From the NCBI RefSeq assembly GCF_032854445.1, contig NC_088300.1, positions 77,429,966-77,493,965 of the forward strand: DNA of 64,000 nt, read 5' to 3'. Of this stretch, positions 54,790-64,000 are shown in pieces. Position numbers and translations under genes: made by a program. Origin of the DNA: Liolophura sinensis (Eukaryota > Mollusca > Polyplacophora > Chitonida > Chitonidae). Under the pieces are notes generated by a model, which searched no databases, was not told where the DNA came from, and saw nothing but the letters and a program-made list of their open reading frames with translations. The number at the start of each line of letters is the position of its first letter. Position 1 is the stretch's first letter.

Positions 54790-57700
54790 TCTATGTGGCA
54801 CTTTGGGCTGGATTCTATTTGATACCAACATAGTACATGCACATGAATCCACTTAATTTCTGGCGTAAAATAGGGAAAATCAAAGCTTACACCACTCTGG
54901 TACAAGCTGTCAAAGTGTTTATCAATTGGTGTATCAATTTGTGTCAGACACATTTCTGTGTTACATTGAGACCGAAATGTAGTTAATGAAGTGACTGTAA
55001 CAACTTCATAATGTTTAGTTATTACAGCTGAAAGTGTAATAAAGTTACTGCTTTGATGCAGGATATATTGTGTTGGGTACTCAAGTCATTTTAGAGTCAT
55101 TGTGGTCAGGTTTTCAAGCATTCTGTCCTTAAAAGAAAGTTGTTGGTGGGTAGAAGTTTCTTCAGAAACAGAGAGACACACAAGGCAAAGATGAATGATC
55201 AGTCAAAGATCGCATTGAATGTTAATAAGTTGTTAATACAAGGACAGGATTGTGTTCCAGCTCCAGTCCCAGTTTCATGAAACTTAAAGTTAAGTATATT
55301 GTTTGAGTCTGTAATCATTTGCCAACATGGAGTGTTTCTCAGAAAAACACTACAAAAGTATAGTATTATGTTACTTATGAAAAACACATTTACTTAGTAC
55401 AAAACACTTAAGAATTTTCGTGAAACTGGATCCAGGTGTTAAGGCTAGAAATGCAGGTTCAAGGAGGAATTCGCAACGCATTGTCTGTATACAGGCACTT
55501 TGTGGAGTGTCAGGTGCTCTGCTATGGTTTTACTGTAATAGTTGTGGAAAAAAGCAGAAACTAACATTAACACAACATCCATCCATGATGATTTGTGTCC
55601 AGTGGCAGTTTTGTATTTTGTGCTTGTATTATCCCAAATTACTTAAAATGGTAGCCATGGAAATGCATCTAAAAATATACTGTGTTAAAGTATAACAGAA
55701 ATGAAGAGTCAAAGATCTACATGTATACGGAAAAATGAGTTATTTGATTGGTGTTTGTGGTCAGTTATGGGTAGAGTAAAATGATGTACCCCTAGCAAAC
55801 CAATGATCTTTACAGTGAGTGACTTAAAATTTGGCCACCAAATTGTGCACTTTTTAGAAGCAAATATAGGTCATAAATGTGTTTTTATGGGGCTGAAAGT
55901 AAAATTTTTCTTCTAGGATATTATGCTGTTTTAACAAACCTCAAAACCCCGTTTTAAGAGCATCAGAGCTCTGATAATCTGGCAAAATGTTAGTTCATGT
56001 ACTGCACCTCTTTACAACAAGCCAATGTTGGGACTGCAAGCACTGGATTTGAACACGCAGCATTGATCATTTGTGTGGTAGTCGTGCTGTACAATAAAAC
56101 ATTGCTTATGCATCACAGGGACCATTTAAAACTAGTGAAAGGATTTGTATTGTTTACTGATGCCTTGTATCTGGCAAGGTGAACGCATATCTGTAGTAAT
56201 GTGCTGAACCAGAAGATAAAGAATGAGGGAAGTTTTTGAGTTCTCTATAAGAGCATTGAACTATTGAGAAGTGAAACGCATTAGAATACAGACAGTATAT
56301 AGAACTATTAAGAAGTGAAATGTATGGATCACAAGGTACTCAGAATTCATGTTAAGACAAACTAGTCATTTGCCTGGTTTATTGTTCAATGATGGATTAA
56401 GTTAACAACCATCTCTAACATAGAATAGTTCACTATCTAGTCAATAACCATGCAGACAGTCTCTCCACCACTCACTTGTTCACAATGACCTTGGAGCACT
56501 TTAAATAATTAACACTGATTTATTTGTACATGTACTGATATAACCAGTATAATACTATCAGTATGTAATGTATAAAATATGCAGTCAGCTGTCTACAAGC
56601 AGTTTTCTATAAATCTTGTGCTATTGTTAAAACTAGAGCAAACATTTGGAATGTATAATAAATGTCCTTGTTAAGTTTAAGAATCCTTTGACATGTACAA
56701 CTCTTCCTGGAGAGTAAAACACTCCATCAATGTTTGAGCATTATCTTTGCAGCTCTTTATATACTGTTTTCATTCTACAGTGATAAAATGTGACAGCATA
56801 GTCCTATAAAATATGACATCTGAAACCAAGAATTATCAAACAGCAAATGCAACCATACAGATTGTAATTGTGGCCCGTCAAACAGAGTGATTCAACTTAA
56901 ATGCACCAATACTTAGCTCTAGGTCTAGTTATCTGACAAACTTGTGACCTTGGTTGCAGAACAAAAACAATAGGTACAGAAGTAGGCCTACCCTAAACAA
57001 CACCTGCGTAGGTAGACCTTTCTGAACTGTCGCTAAAGAACATCCGTCCATTTGACCAATCGTAACCAATACTGCTGCAAATGAGTTATCTGGATGTCCC
57101 ACACATAGATGACATGTTCAATCCTTTTGTGTCACGATTGCTTTTCACAACAAATGAAATTAGATGTAACATTGTCAACAAAAGCGGTGATGGGACATGG
57201 CACATGTGATCTCTTAGTAACTGTGGGTACTTTCTACTATCAGACACAGGCAGTCATTAACACTCCCCTCCAATCAGTACCTATATTTATTACCTGTTGA
57301 AAGCAGAGGGCACCACTAGTATTTGATGACGGGGATACACATTTTTACTCCAACTAAATCAGTTTTGGTGACAGAGAGAGACCTATAGAATGGTAAATAT
57401 TTGGATCAAGATGCACCCTAACATGAGCAATAACTTGTAGTTTACAACAGCTGTAATTTGTCTTCTTGGCGGAGGATTAAGAGTTGACGCCACACCTACT
57501 TTAACTTCAGCAAGGCATATCTTGGATCCATAAATATGAATTTGTGACACTGTAATACAATAAGACAAAATAACATCATAAACTTTAACCAGTCAGAAAA
57601 CTTGCTTGGTGGAATGGTCCCAGATATTATTGCCTTTATAACCATTATAACAGTTTGATTGTCAAATGAGATTCAGACGCTTGATTTATGGTGACCAGCA

Positions 57701-58230
57701 AGGTTTTGGTGTTAAAGTCACAAAAGGTGCACATCAGTGATGCAAGAGTGAATAATAAAAAACTTTTATCTTATTTGATTTCACACTAGACAAAGAGATT
57801 CACTTCTCTCACAGTATTTTGGAATTATGGGCTGTGCCAGAGAGGCTTCAGGGATAAGAGGTAGGAGGAAGGTGAAAGGCAAGCTTCTCTGGACCACAGC
57901 CCACAACCCAACCATGAATATCTTACGAAGTGTGCTACAGAAGCTGGGCCAATAAGAATGAGCTTACAATCCATTTCAATAAATACAACCGGTAATTTCT
58001 AATCTAGTCTAGTCTACATGTAGAGGGGTTATGTCAAAAATACATAGATTTATGTGCAGACCTATTTCTGGTTATATATATCACTGTGTGTGTGTGTATG
58101 TATACCTATCCGTTACATGCTCCTGTACGTCTACATTCATGTATCACCACACATAGCAGTATTATTGATTTAGTACATGTCTACAAAGCTTGGCACGTGA
58201 AACTGTGAATATACAGGTTAAGGACATTCA
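54790..58230. other. Intergenic, convergent side of PINX1 and the proline-rich gene
   Basis: No gene recognised in 3.4 kb. The only recognised element is the MITE-like element at 55264-55435. Confidence 0.45.
55264..55435. mobile_element. MITE-like element with CCAGTTTCATGAA-type inverted ends
   Basis: The left end CCCAGTTTCATGAAACTTAA is mirrored by CTTAAGAATTTTCGTGAAAC and TGGATCC at the right. About 170 bp, non-coding. Its ends resemble those of 30025-30154. Confidence 0.6.
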
Positions 58231-58233
58231 CCA

Positions 58234-58454
58234 GACCCGTAGCCAATTCCACAAAGCATTTCTGACTCAAGTCAAAATTTAAAACGTTGTCACATAGCTT
58301 AGTTTTTGGTTTTAGAAGCCGAAATTTTCACACATTTTTCTTTAGATACCACTGATGAAGTCAAAATTTTAATTTACAGGGCTTGAAACTAAGCTCTAAA
58401 ATCACGTTTCAAATTTTGATTTAAGTCAAAACTGGCTTTGTGGAATCGGTCCCA
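58234..58454. mobile_element. MITE-like element with ~45-bp inverted ends
   Basis: The left end CCAATTCCACAAAGC, then CTCAAGTCAAAATTTAAAAC, is mirrored at the right by GTTTCAAATTTTGATTTAAG and GGCTTTGTGGAATCGG. A related single end is seen near 13187. Non-coding. Confidence 0.75.
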
Positions 58455-58475
58455 GGTGTATTTACAGCCAGTGTT

Positions 58476-59020
58476 TAGCCCATGTAATCTGTACCTACAA
58501 TACATCTGGTCAGCCCATGTAATCTGTACCTCCAATACATCTGGTCAGCCCATGTAATCTATACCTCCAATACATCTGGTCAGCCCATGTAATCTATACC
58601 TCCAATACATCTGGTCAGCCCACATAATCTGTACCGACAATACATCTGGTCAGCCCATGTAATCTGTACCTACAATACATCTGGTCAGCCCATGTAATCT
58701 GTACCTACAATACATCTGGTCAGCCCACATAATCTGTACCTACAATACATCTGGTCAGCCCATGTAATCTGTACCTACAATACATCTGGTCAGCCCACAT
58801 AATCTGTACCTACAATACATCTGGTCAGCCCATGTAATCTGTACCTACAATACATCTGGTCAGCCCACATAATCTGTACCTACAATACATCTGGTCAGCC
58901 CATGTAATCTGTACCTACAATACATCTGGTCAGCCCACATAATCTGTACCTCCAATACATCTGGTCAGCCCATATAATCTATACCTCCAATACATCTGGT
59001 CAGCCCATGTAATCTGTACC
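58476..59020. repeat. Minisatellite, 35-bp unit, ~15 copies
   Basis: The unit is CAGCCCATGTAATCTGTACC plus TACAATACATCTGGT. CACAT and CATGT variants alternate in the centre, indicating a two-unit (70-bp) amplification step. It starts 22 bp from the MITE-like element. Confidence 0.96.
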
Positions 59021-59362
59021 ACTCGTACATCATCACCGATCTCGAGCCTTTTGAACGAGTCCATATTTATCAGTTGGTTGCCACAAGGAATCACCAAGTA
59101 TGAGTACACCACCAGTTATTCTACTGATGTTAACAATAACAGTGGTCTTACATTTACAGAAGTCTTACGGATATTAAAAATCAAAACGTTTTCTCAAGTC
59201 TCATTAAACAGAAAAAGAGAATTCATGTAAACTACCACAAATTTCACTGATTATTTGATTCCTGTTTGACACCTTTGTTTGGCACAATTTTGAAACTGAT
59301 GTAAGTATCTGACTTATGTGACATACATATCCCCACCTACATATTGGGTTCAACGTGTAAGC

Positions 59363-59515
59363 GTGTTGATGGGGGTTAAGCTGTGTTTATGGGGGCTAAG
59401 CTGTGTTGATGGGGGTTAAGCTGTGTTGATGGGGGCTAAGCTGTGTTGATGGGGGCTAAGCTGTATTGATGGGGGTTAAGCTGTGTTGATGGGGGCTAAG
59501 CTGTATTGATGGACA
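59363..59515. repeat. 20-bp tandem repeat, ~8 copies
   Basis: The unit is TGTTGATGGGGGTTAAGCTG, with GGTTAAG and GGCTAAG variants. Each unit carries a run of five G. Confidence 0.95.
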
Positions 59516-60420
59516 TCAAGCAAGCCCGCATACTTCATGTAAGATCACCATGAAATATAACCAACATCTTAATACTGTGTGACCAAGGCCTGTTGGCATA
59601 TTTCACTAAATCTGAAAACCTCATTACAAAATTAGTTTATTTTGCATACAGAGCTAGAGCAGTCACTATAGAACACACCACAAAAGTTTTCTACTCGTTT
59701 ACACAAACATCAATCTCTGCCGTTCTACAGCATGTCTACATTAAAACAAGAAACAGAATATGAAATAAATTGACTGTCACAGAAGTACATAACAGTGACT
59801 ATCAGATTTGGCCGCTTCAGGTCACACATAATCTGTATTATGATAAAAATTTAACAAACAACAACAAATATCACATAATTTCCATCTTCTCTTTAACAAT
59901 AGTATCCATAAATACCAACATAAATATCACAAAAGTTCAAACATGTATTCATATTTAACCCTAGTTCTGAAAGATGTAAGAAAGAGACATAAACCAAAGA
60001 GGGCAGGTAAAAGACTGATAAAAATGAAATAAATGGAGACTTGTATGGAAGAAAACCTGGAGCAGTAACCTTAACCAGCAAGGCTGAATATACAGTGTGC
60101 TCAATAACTTATACACACCAATAACAACGCAAATGTGAATGGAGCAATGAAGCAGGTTTGATCATTTCCATATGACAGCCCCCTATGTACAGACTGGATG
60201 ATACAGCAGCACAATGTATTCACTGTCTTGTATAAAAGTGATCCATGAACTAGAAAAACAACAGACAACAGTCGACAGCTAAATATATGACATTACAAAC
60301 AACTGTGTAGTAGATGAACTGCAGAAATAACACACCCGTCAGTGTAATTCTAGAATCTGAAAATGCTCAACTTACACAAGTGACTTTTCTCGTTTTAAAT
60401 GAAGACAGTCTTTTCCCAAG
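59516..60420. other. Intergenic, no feature seen
   Basis: AT-rich, presumably beyond the 3' end of the proline-rich gene. Nothing recognised. Confidence 0.4.
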
Positions 60421-60437
60421 TATTTAGTTTACTTTGT

Positions 60438-60701
60438 TTTATTTATTTGATTGGTGTTTTATGCCGTACTCAAGAACATTTCACTTATATGACGGCGGTC
60501 AGCATTATGGTGGGTGGAAACGGGGCAGAGCCCGGGGGAAACCCACTACCATCCGCAGGTTGCTGACAAACCTTCCCACGTACTGCCGGCGAGGAAGCCG
60601 GCATGAGCTGGACTTGAACTCACTGAGACCGCATTGGTGAGAGAATCCTGGGTCATTACGCTGCACTAGCATGCTAACCAACTGAGCCATGGAGGCCCCG
60701 C
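60438..60701 (-). mobile_element. tRNA-type SINE, full-length, best-preserved copy
   Basis: On the minus strand the head begins GGGGCCTCCATGGCTCAGTT. The A box TGGCTCAGTTGG lies at 60689-60678 and the B box GAGTTCAAGTCC at 60621-60610. A conserved body and an AATAAATAAA tail follow. Perfect 15-bp target duplications TTTAGTTTACTTTGT flank it (60423-60437, 60702-60716). The tail supplies AATAAA on the strand of the proline-rich gene upstream and could serve as its polyadenylation signal. Confidence 0.95.
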
Positions 60702-60771
60702 TTTAGTTTACTTTGTGTATTGCTAACTACAATAAATATCACAAAAAAAAAAAAGAATGAATGAGGAGACA

Positions 60772-61503
60772 ATCCTTTGGCTATCACACAGCCTGGGCGA
60801 TACACCCAGAGGTACGCCCTTTAGCTATCACACAGCCTGGGTGATATGATGGGAGGTACACCCTTTAGCTATCACACAGCCTGGGCGATACACCCAGAGG
60901 TACGCCCTTTAGCTATCACACAGCCTGGGTGATATGATGGGAGGCACGCCCTTTAGCTATCACACAGCCTGGGTGATATGATAGGAGGTACACCCTTTAG
61001 CTATCACACAGCCTGGGTGATACGATGGGAGGTACACCCTTTAGCTACCACACAGCCTGGGTGATATGATAGGAGGTACACCCTTTAGCTATCACACAGC
61101 CTGGGTGATATGATGGGAGGTACACCCTTTACTTATCACACAGCCTGGGTAATATGATGGGAGGTACACCCTTTAGCTATCACACAGCCTGGGTGATAAG
61201 CCCAGAGGTACGTTCTTTAGCTATCACACAGCCTGGGTGATACGATGGGAGGTACACCCTTTAGCTATCACACAGCCTGGGTGCTATGATAGGAGGTACA
61301 CCCTTTAGCTATCACACAGCCTGGGTGATATGATGGGAGGTACACCCTTTAGCTATCACACAGCCTGGGTGATAAGCCCAGAGGTACATTCTTTAGCCAT
61401 CACACAGCCTGGGTGATACGATGGGAGGTACACCCTTTAGCTATCACACAGCCTGGGTGATACGATGGGAGGCATAGTCTTTAGCTATCACACAGCCTGG
61501 GTG
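60772..61503. repeat. Minisatellite, ~43-bp unit, ~17 copies, overlapping the stop codon of the proline-rich gene
   Basis: The unit is TTAGCTATCACACAGCCTGG plus GTGATATGATGGGAGGTACA plus CCC. The last copy contains the final codons (RLCDS, stop) of the gene on the minus strand. GATGGGAGGTACACTCTGAG at 61531-61550, further into the coding exon, matches the other half of the unit. Confidence 0.95.
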
Positions 61504-63685
61504 GAACTGGGGGAGGGCCTCGGCGTGTGGGGATGGGAGGTACACTCTGAGGTTCCTCGTCTGTGCCCACTGCACTCATGTTTGGCCGAGTGGGAACTGG
61601 GGGTGGTGCCCAGTCACTGAACTTGGCCTCTTTTGAGAACAGAAAATCATCATTCTTGGTAAAGTTATCAACATCGCCATCAGGGGGAGGAGGTGGGGGG
61701 CTGGTGGGACAGGTTATGTCTTCTGGAGGGGTGGGAGGTGGTTGTCTGGTGGGACATGCCATGTCATCTGGAGGGGTGGGAGGCGATGGGCTCATGGGGC
61801 TTGCCATGTCCGATGGAGGCGTGGGAGGTGGGGTAGAACCAGGAGATCCAATATCACTGCCATTAGTTACCGTTACCACTGCATCTGAGGCACTGGTGTT
61901 GGGGGGCTTTGATGGGGGGTGACCAGGAACTGGGGGTGGTGGTCCTCGCGACACAGGCACATTGTTTCCAAATGCAGGACCTGAGACAGGAGGCACACTT
62001 GGCACAGGAGGCGGGGTGCCTCTGACAAACACGCTCTGAGGTCGGCTTGCTGGCTGGGGTACCTGCCTGCTGCACACAGGTTCTATGGTGCTGACTATGT
62101 TCCTACGTGGTGTGGGTACAGGTCTTGCCACATCTGTGGACTGATCGACACCGTTCTCGGCTGTGGACGACAGGTTCTGAACACTGTTAAATCTGGGAAC
62201 TGCTTTGGGAGCCTCCAAGGAATCTGGAGCAACTCCCTCACCTGCCACATCTGTACTTGTCTTGCTTCTGGGGAGAGGCTTAGGACCAAAGGTGGGCACA
62301 CCTGCCAAAATCAACACACAGAAAAGTGTGAACAATACGAAGCTTTGCTCATCAACACTCATCCACCCTGGAAGTTACTGTAAACGGGCCTTGAGAAAAT
62401 TCCCTGCATTACTGAAAACTAACGACTTCTTCTTTCTATATATTATTTCTTACATATTCCTTTGGGAACTGGTGCTATAGGTTGTTTGGGAAATGGGTCT
62501 AGCTATTATCCACTTGGAATTGTGTTACTGGTAACTAGAGCTGATGAGTGAAATATTCTGTCTCATCAGAGGTCTACCTACCATAATATTGGTGACACTC
62601 CCCAGTCTGTTCATGTACTGGCTTTGGCTCAGAGCTTTTGGAGATGACCAGTTGACAAGTGCAAAGTGTTTCACACAGGTATAATCATTCATTTCATGGA
62701 GGTAAAATACAGTACTCACAGTGCCTTGTGCACATTTCAATTTAGAGAGTAGGTCAAAGGTCAGTAGTGTGGATTCAAATTTAATCTGGTTGGCAGTGAG
62801 CTGTATTGAAATTGTCTGAGTATATTTGGAAAGGAGCATTTTAAGTAAACAATCTTAAAATACCTGAATACATTATTATTCCTTACAATCATACATATTT
62901 TTGATAGGCTTCCTACCCAACAGCAGACAGAACAAGTATACCAAATTTGAAGAACAAATATGAAATAGTTTAAGAGAGAAGTTCGTCATTAAGTTCATGA
63001 CTACTAGAATACCCTTTATCTTTACCATAGTCAAAGACTCCCCAGGGAAGGTTAAACAGTTAATCACTACTCTGTAAGAATCTTGACCTAGGGAATGTTG
63101 GCATTAGTCTGAAGTGTTACACACTCTAATGCATCCTGTAAAATACAGGCAATATACATCAGCAGCTACCAGGAGAATGTAGATAATGTACCTGTGAGTG
63201 GGCCAGGCTGTAAAGGCTGTGGGAGGCTGTCATCGCTTGCCTGTCCCATCAACTGCTCAATCAACTTCTGAGCCTCACATATATTCCCTGCATGCCCCTG
63301 GTGAGTCACATTTGTGGGAAGTCCTATAGACAGAATCTAAAACACAAAATATATAATGCTAAGTTCACATCAACTATTTTTTCCCCTAAACAGCTGAAAA
63401 TTCCATTCCACAAAGAAATTCAGATATTAAAAAAATACTGTCTGACAAGCAAGACATAAGATCCCATTAAGTCTACAGATAAATTAATCTCCTAGAGAAA
63501 TGGTTGCATATTTAAATTCATTGCAAGATGTGAATTGTAAGCTCTGGGGATAAAAAACAGCACACATATTCGCTAAAGTTATCTTCCTACCTTTTTCTGT
63601 GGGCTAGTGCCAGCCTTCTTTGGCATATTCTGCGGCCTCATTGGGGGCCTCATTGGGGGGCCAGGCTTAGCTGGGGCAGCTTTAC
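61481..63685 (-). CDS. Proline-rich SH3-ligand-type protein, 3' part (3 exons)
   Basis: Not identified to family. Exons: 63685-63591, 63336-63192, 62301-61481; phases agree and further 5' exons lie beyond the right edge. The visible ~353 residues contain no catalytic domain. A short segment EAQKLIEQLMGQ in the middle exon looks helical. The last exon is low-complexity with many PxxP motifs. Examples are RPVPTPRR, APPPVPTRP, GPPPVPPR and four PPPTPP-type repeats spaced by DMA/DIT-C/SP. Such tails bind SH3 domains and profilin (general knowledge), so an adaptor, cytoskeletal or endocytic role is inferred. The acidic/aromatic DDFLFSKEAKFSDW lies between them. The frame ends RLCDS followed by TAA inside the minisatellite. 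Candidate families such as synaptojanin-like or SH3-adaptor tails cannot be told apart here. Confidence 0.8.
62302..63191. other. Intron of the proline-rich gene
   Basis: 890 bp, no recognised element. Confidence 0.6.
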
Positions 63686-64000
63686 CTGTACATACAACAA
63701 CAAATGTTAATACTAGGCTTCAATGAATAGTAAATCCAAGAAAAATTGGTTATGGTTTACTTTAACGCATGAATACCCTTAATCTTCTGTCCATAAAACT
63801 TTAACACAGCAAATTTAATTTGTCTCATTTTTTGGTATCCATTCTAAATACTACGAGAAACTACACATTGTTGCATATTCATTACAAGAAAGTCCCTATT
63901 CAGAAATCTAAATAGAAATGTGCTTTACAATGTACTGATGAGCACATTTTGTGAGCAACGGGCAGATTTTTAGACAAAAACAAAATTTACCCATAAAGTA
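63686..64000. other. Intron of the proline-rich gene at the right edge
   Basis: Starts after the TGTACAG acceptor of the leftmost visible exon in transcript order. No exon recognised. Confidence 0.5.

Noticed and set aside
58930-59112. A small minus-strand gene (CGNQLINMDSFKRLEIGDDV)
   Set aside because: The non-repeat part looks protein-like, but there is no acceptor after the upstream stop and the frame runs into the 35-bp array; too little support.
60600-60700. A tRNA gene (A and B boxes present)
   Set aside because: The boxes belong to the SINE head; no cloverleaf acceptor stem closes and the sequence continues into the SINE body. The same applies to the copies at 17.7, 30.7 and 31.2 kb.
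61563-61922. Gly/Val-rich frame opposite the proline-rich gene
   Set aside because: Complement of proline codons; the minus-strand exon has matching splice phases and a sensible stop.

Overview
The window looks like nuclear genomic DNA from a mollusc, most likely a bivalve. Genes are split by GT/AG introns, most of the sequence is AT-rich and non-coding, and many copies of a tRNA-headed SINE typical of bivalve genomes are present. A chitin synthase and an arginine-rich sperm linker-histone gene fit the same lineage. The species cannot be named from the sequence alone.

Five protein genes can be supported. (1) A chitin synthase gene on the minus strand, with ten exons at 490-23908, runs off the left edge. 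Its inferred first intron is about 16 kb and is filled with minisatellite arrays, SINE copies and a large inverted repeat. (2) An intronless H1-like, protamine-like sperm nuclear protein gene (28415-29017, minus) ends in a replication-histone-type 3' stem-loop. (3) A complete Polo-like kinase 1 gene has 13 exons on the minus strand (34268-43816) and encodes 592 residues by my splicing. (4) A PINX1 gene (44187-54063, plus) lies head-to-head with PLK1, and the two start codons are 370 bp apart. (5) The 3' half of a proline-rich, SH3-ligand-type protein gene (61481-63685, minus) runs off the right edge.

Non-coding layout: 1-7.5 kb holds chitin synthase exons and introns. 7.5-23.9 kb is chitin synthase intron 1, with arrays of about 28, 76, 49, 29 and 53 bp. 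24-28.3 kb is intergenic with a 31-bp array. 29.1-34.2 kb is intergenic DNA with a MITE-like element, two SINEs, a second dispersed repeat and the PLK1 3' UTR. 44.3-49.1 kb is PINX1 intron 1, with a 1.7-kb-spaced inverted repeat and a 64-bp array. 54.8-61.5 kb is mostly intergenic with MITEs, 35-bp, 20-bp and 43-bp arrays and a full-length SINE.

The most notable observations are these. PINX1 exon 3 carries its 5' splice site inside a five-copy tandem duplication, giving four consecutive GTAAGT donors. PINX1 exons 5 and 6 appear to be an exon duplication carrying the same YFA-KMAKL motif at the same offset. Two minisatellites can be traced to their source sequences: the C-terminal codons of the proline-rich gene, and the inside of a dispersed repeat. 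The sperm H1-like gene uses histone-type 3' processing. No CRISPR array, rRNA gene, genuine tRNA gene or autonomous transposon coding sequence was recognised.
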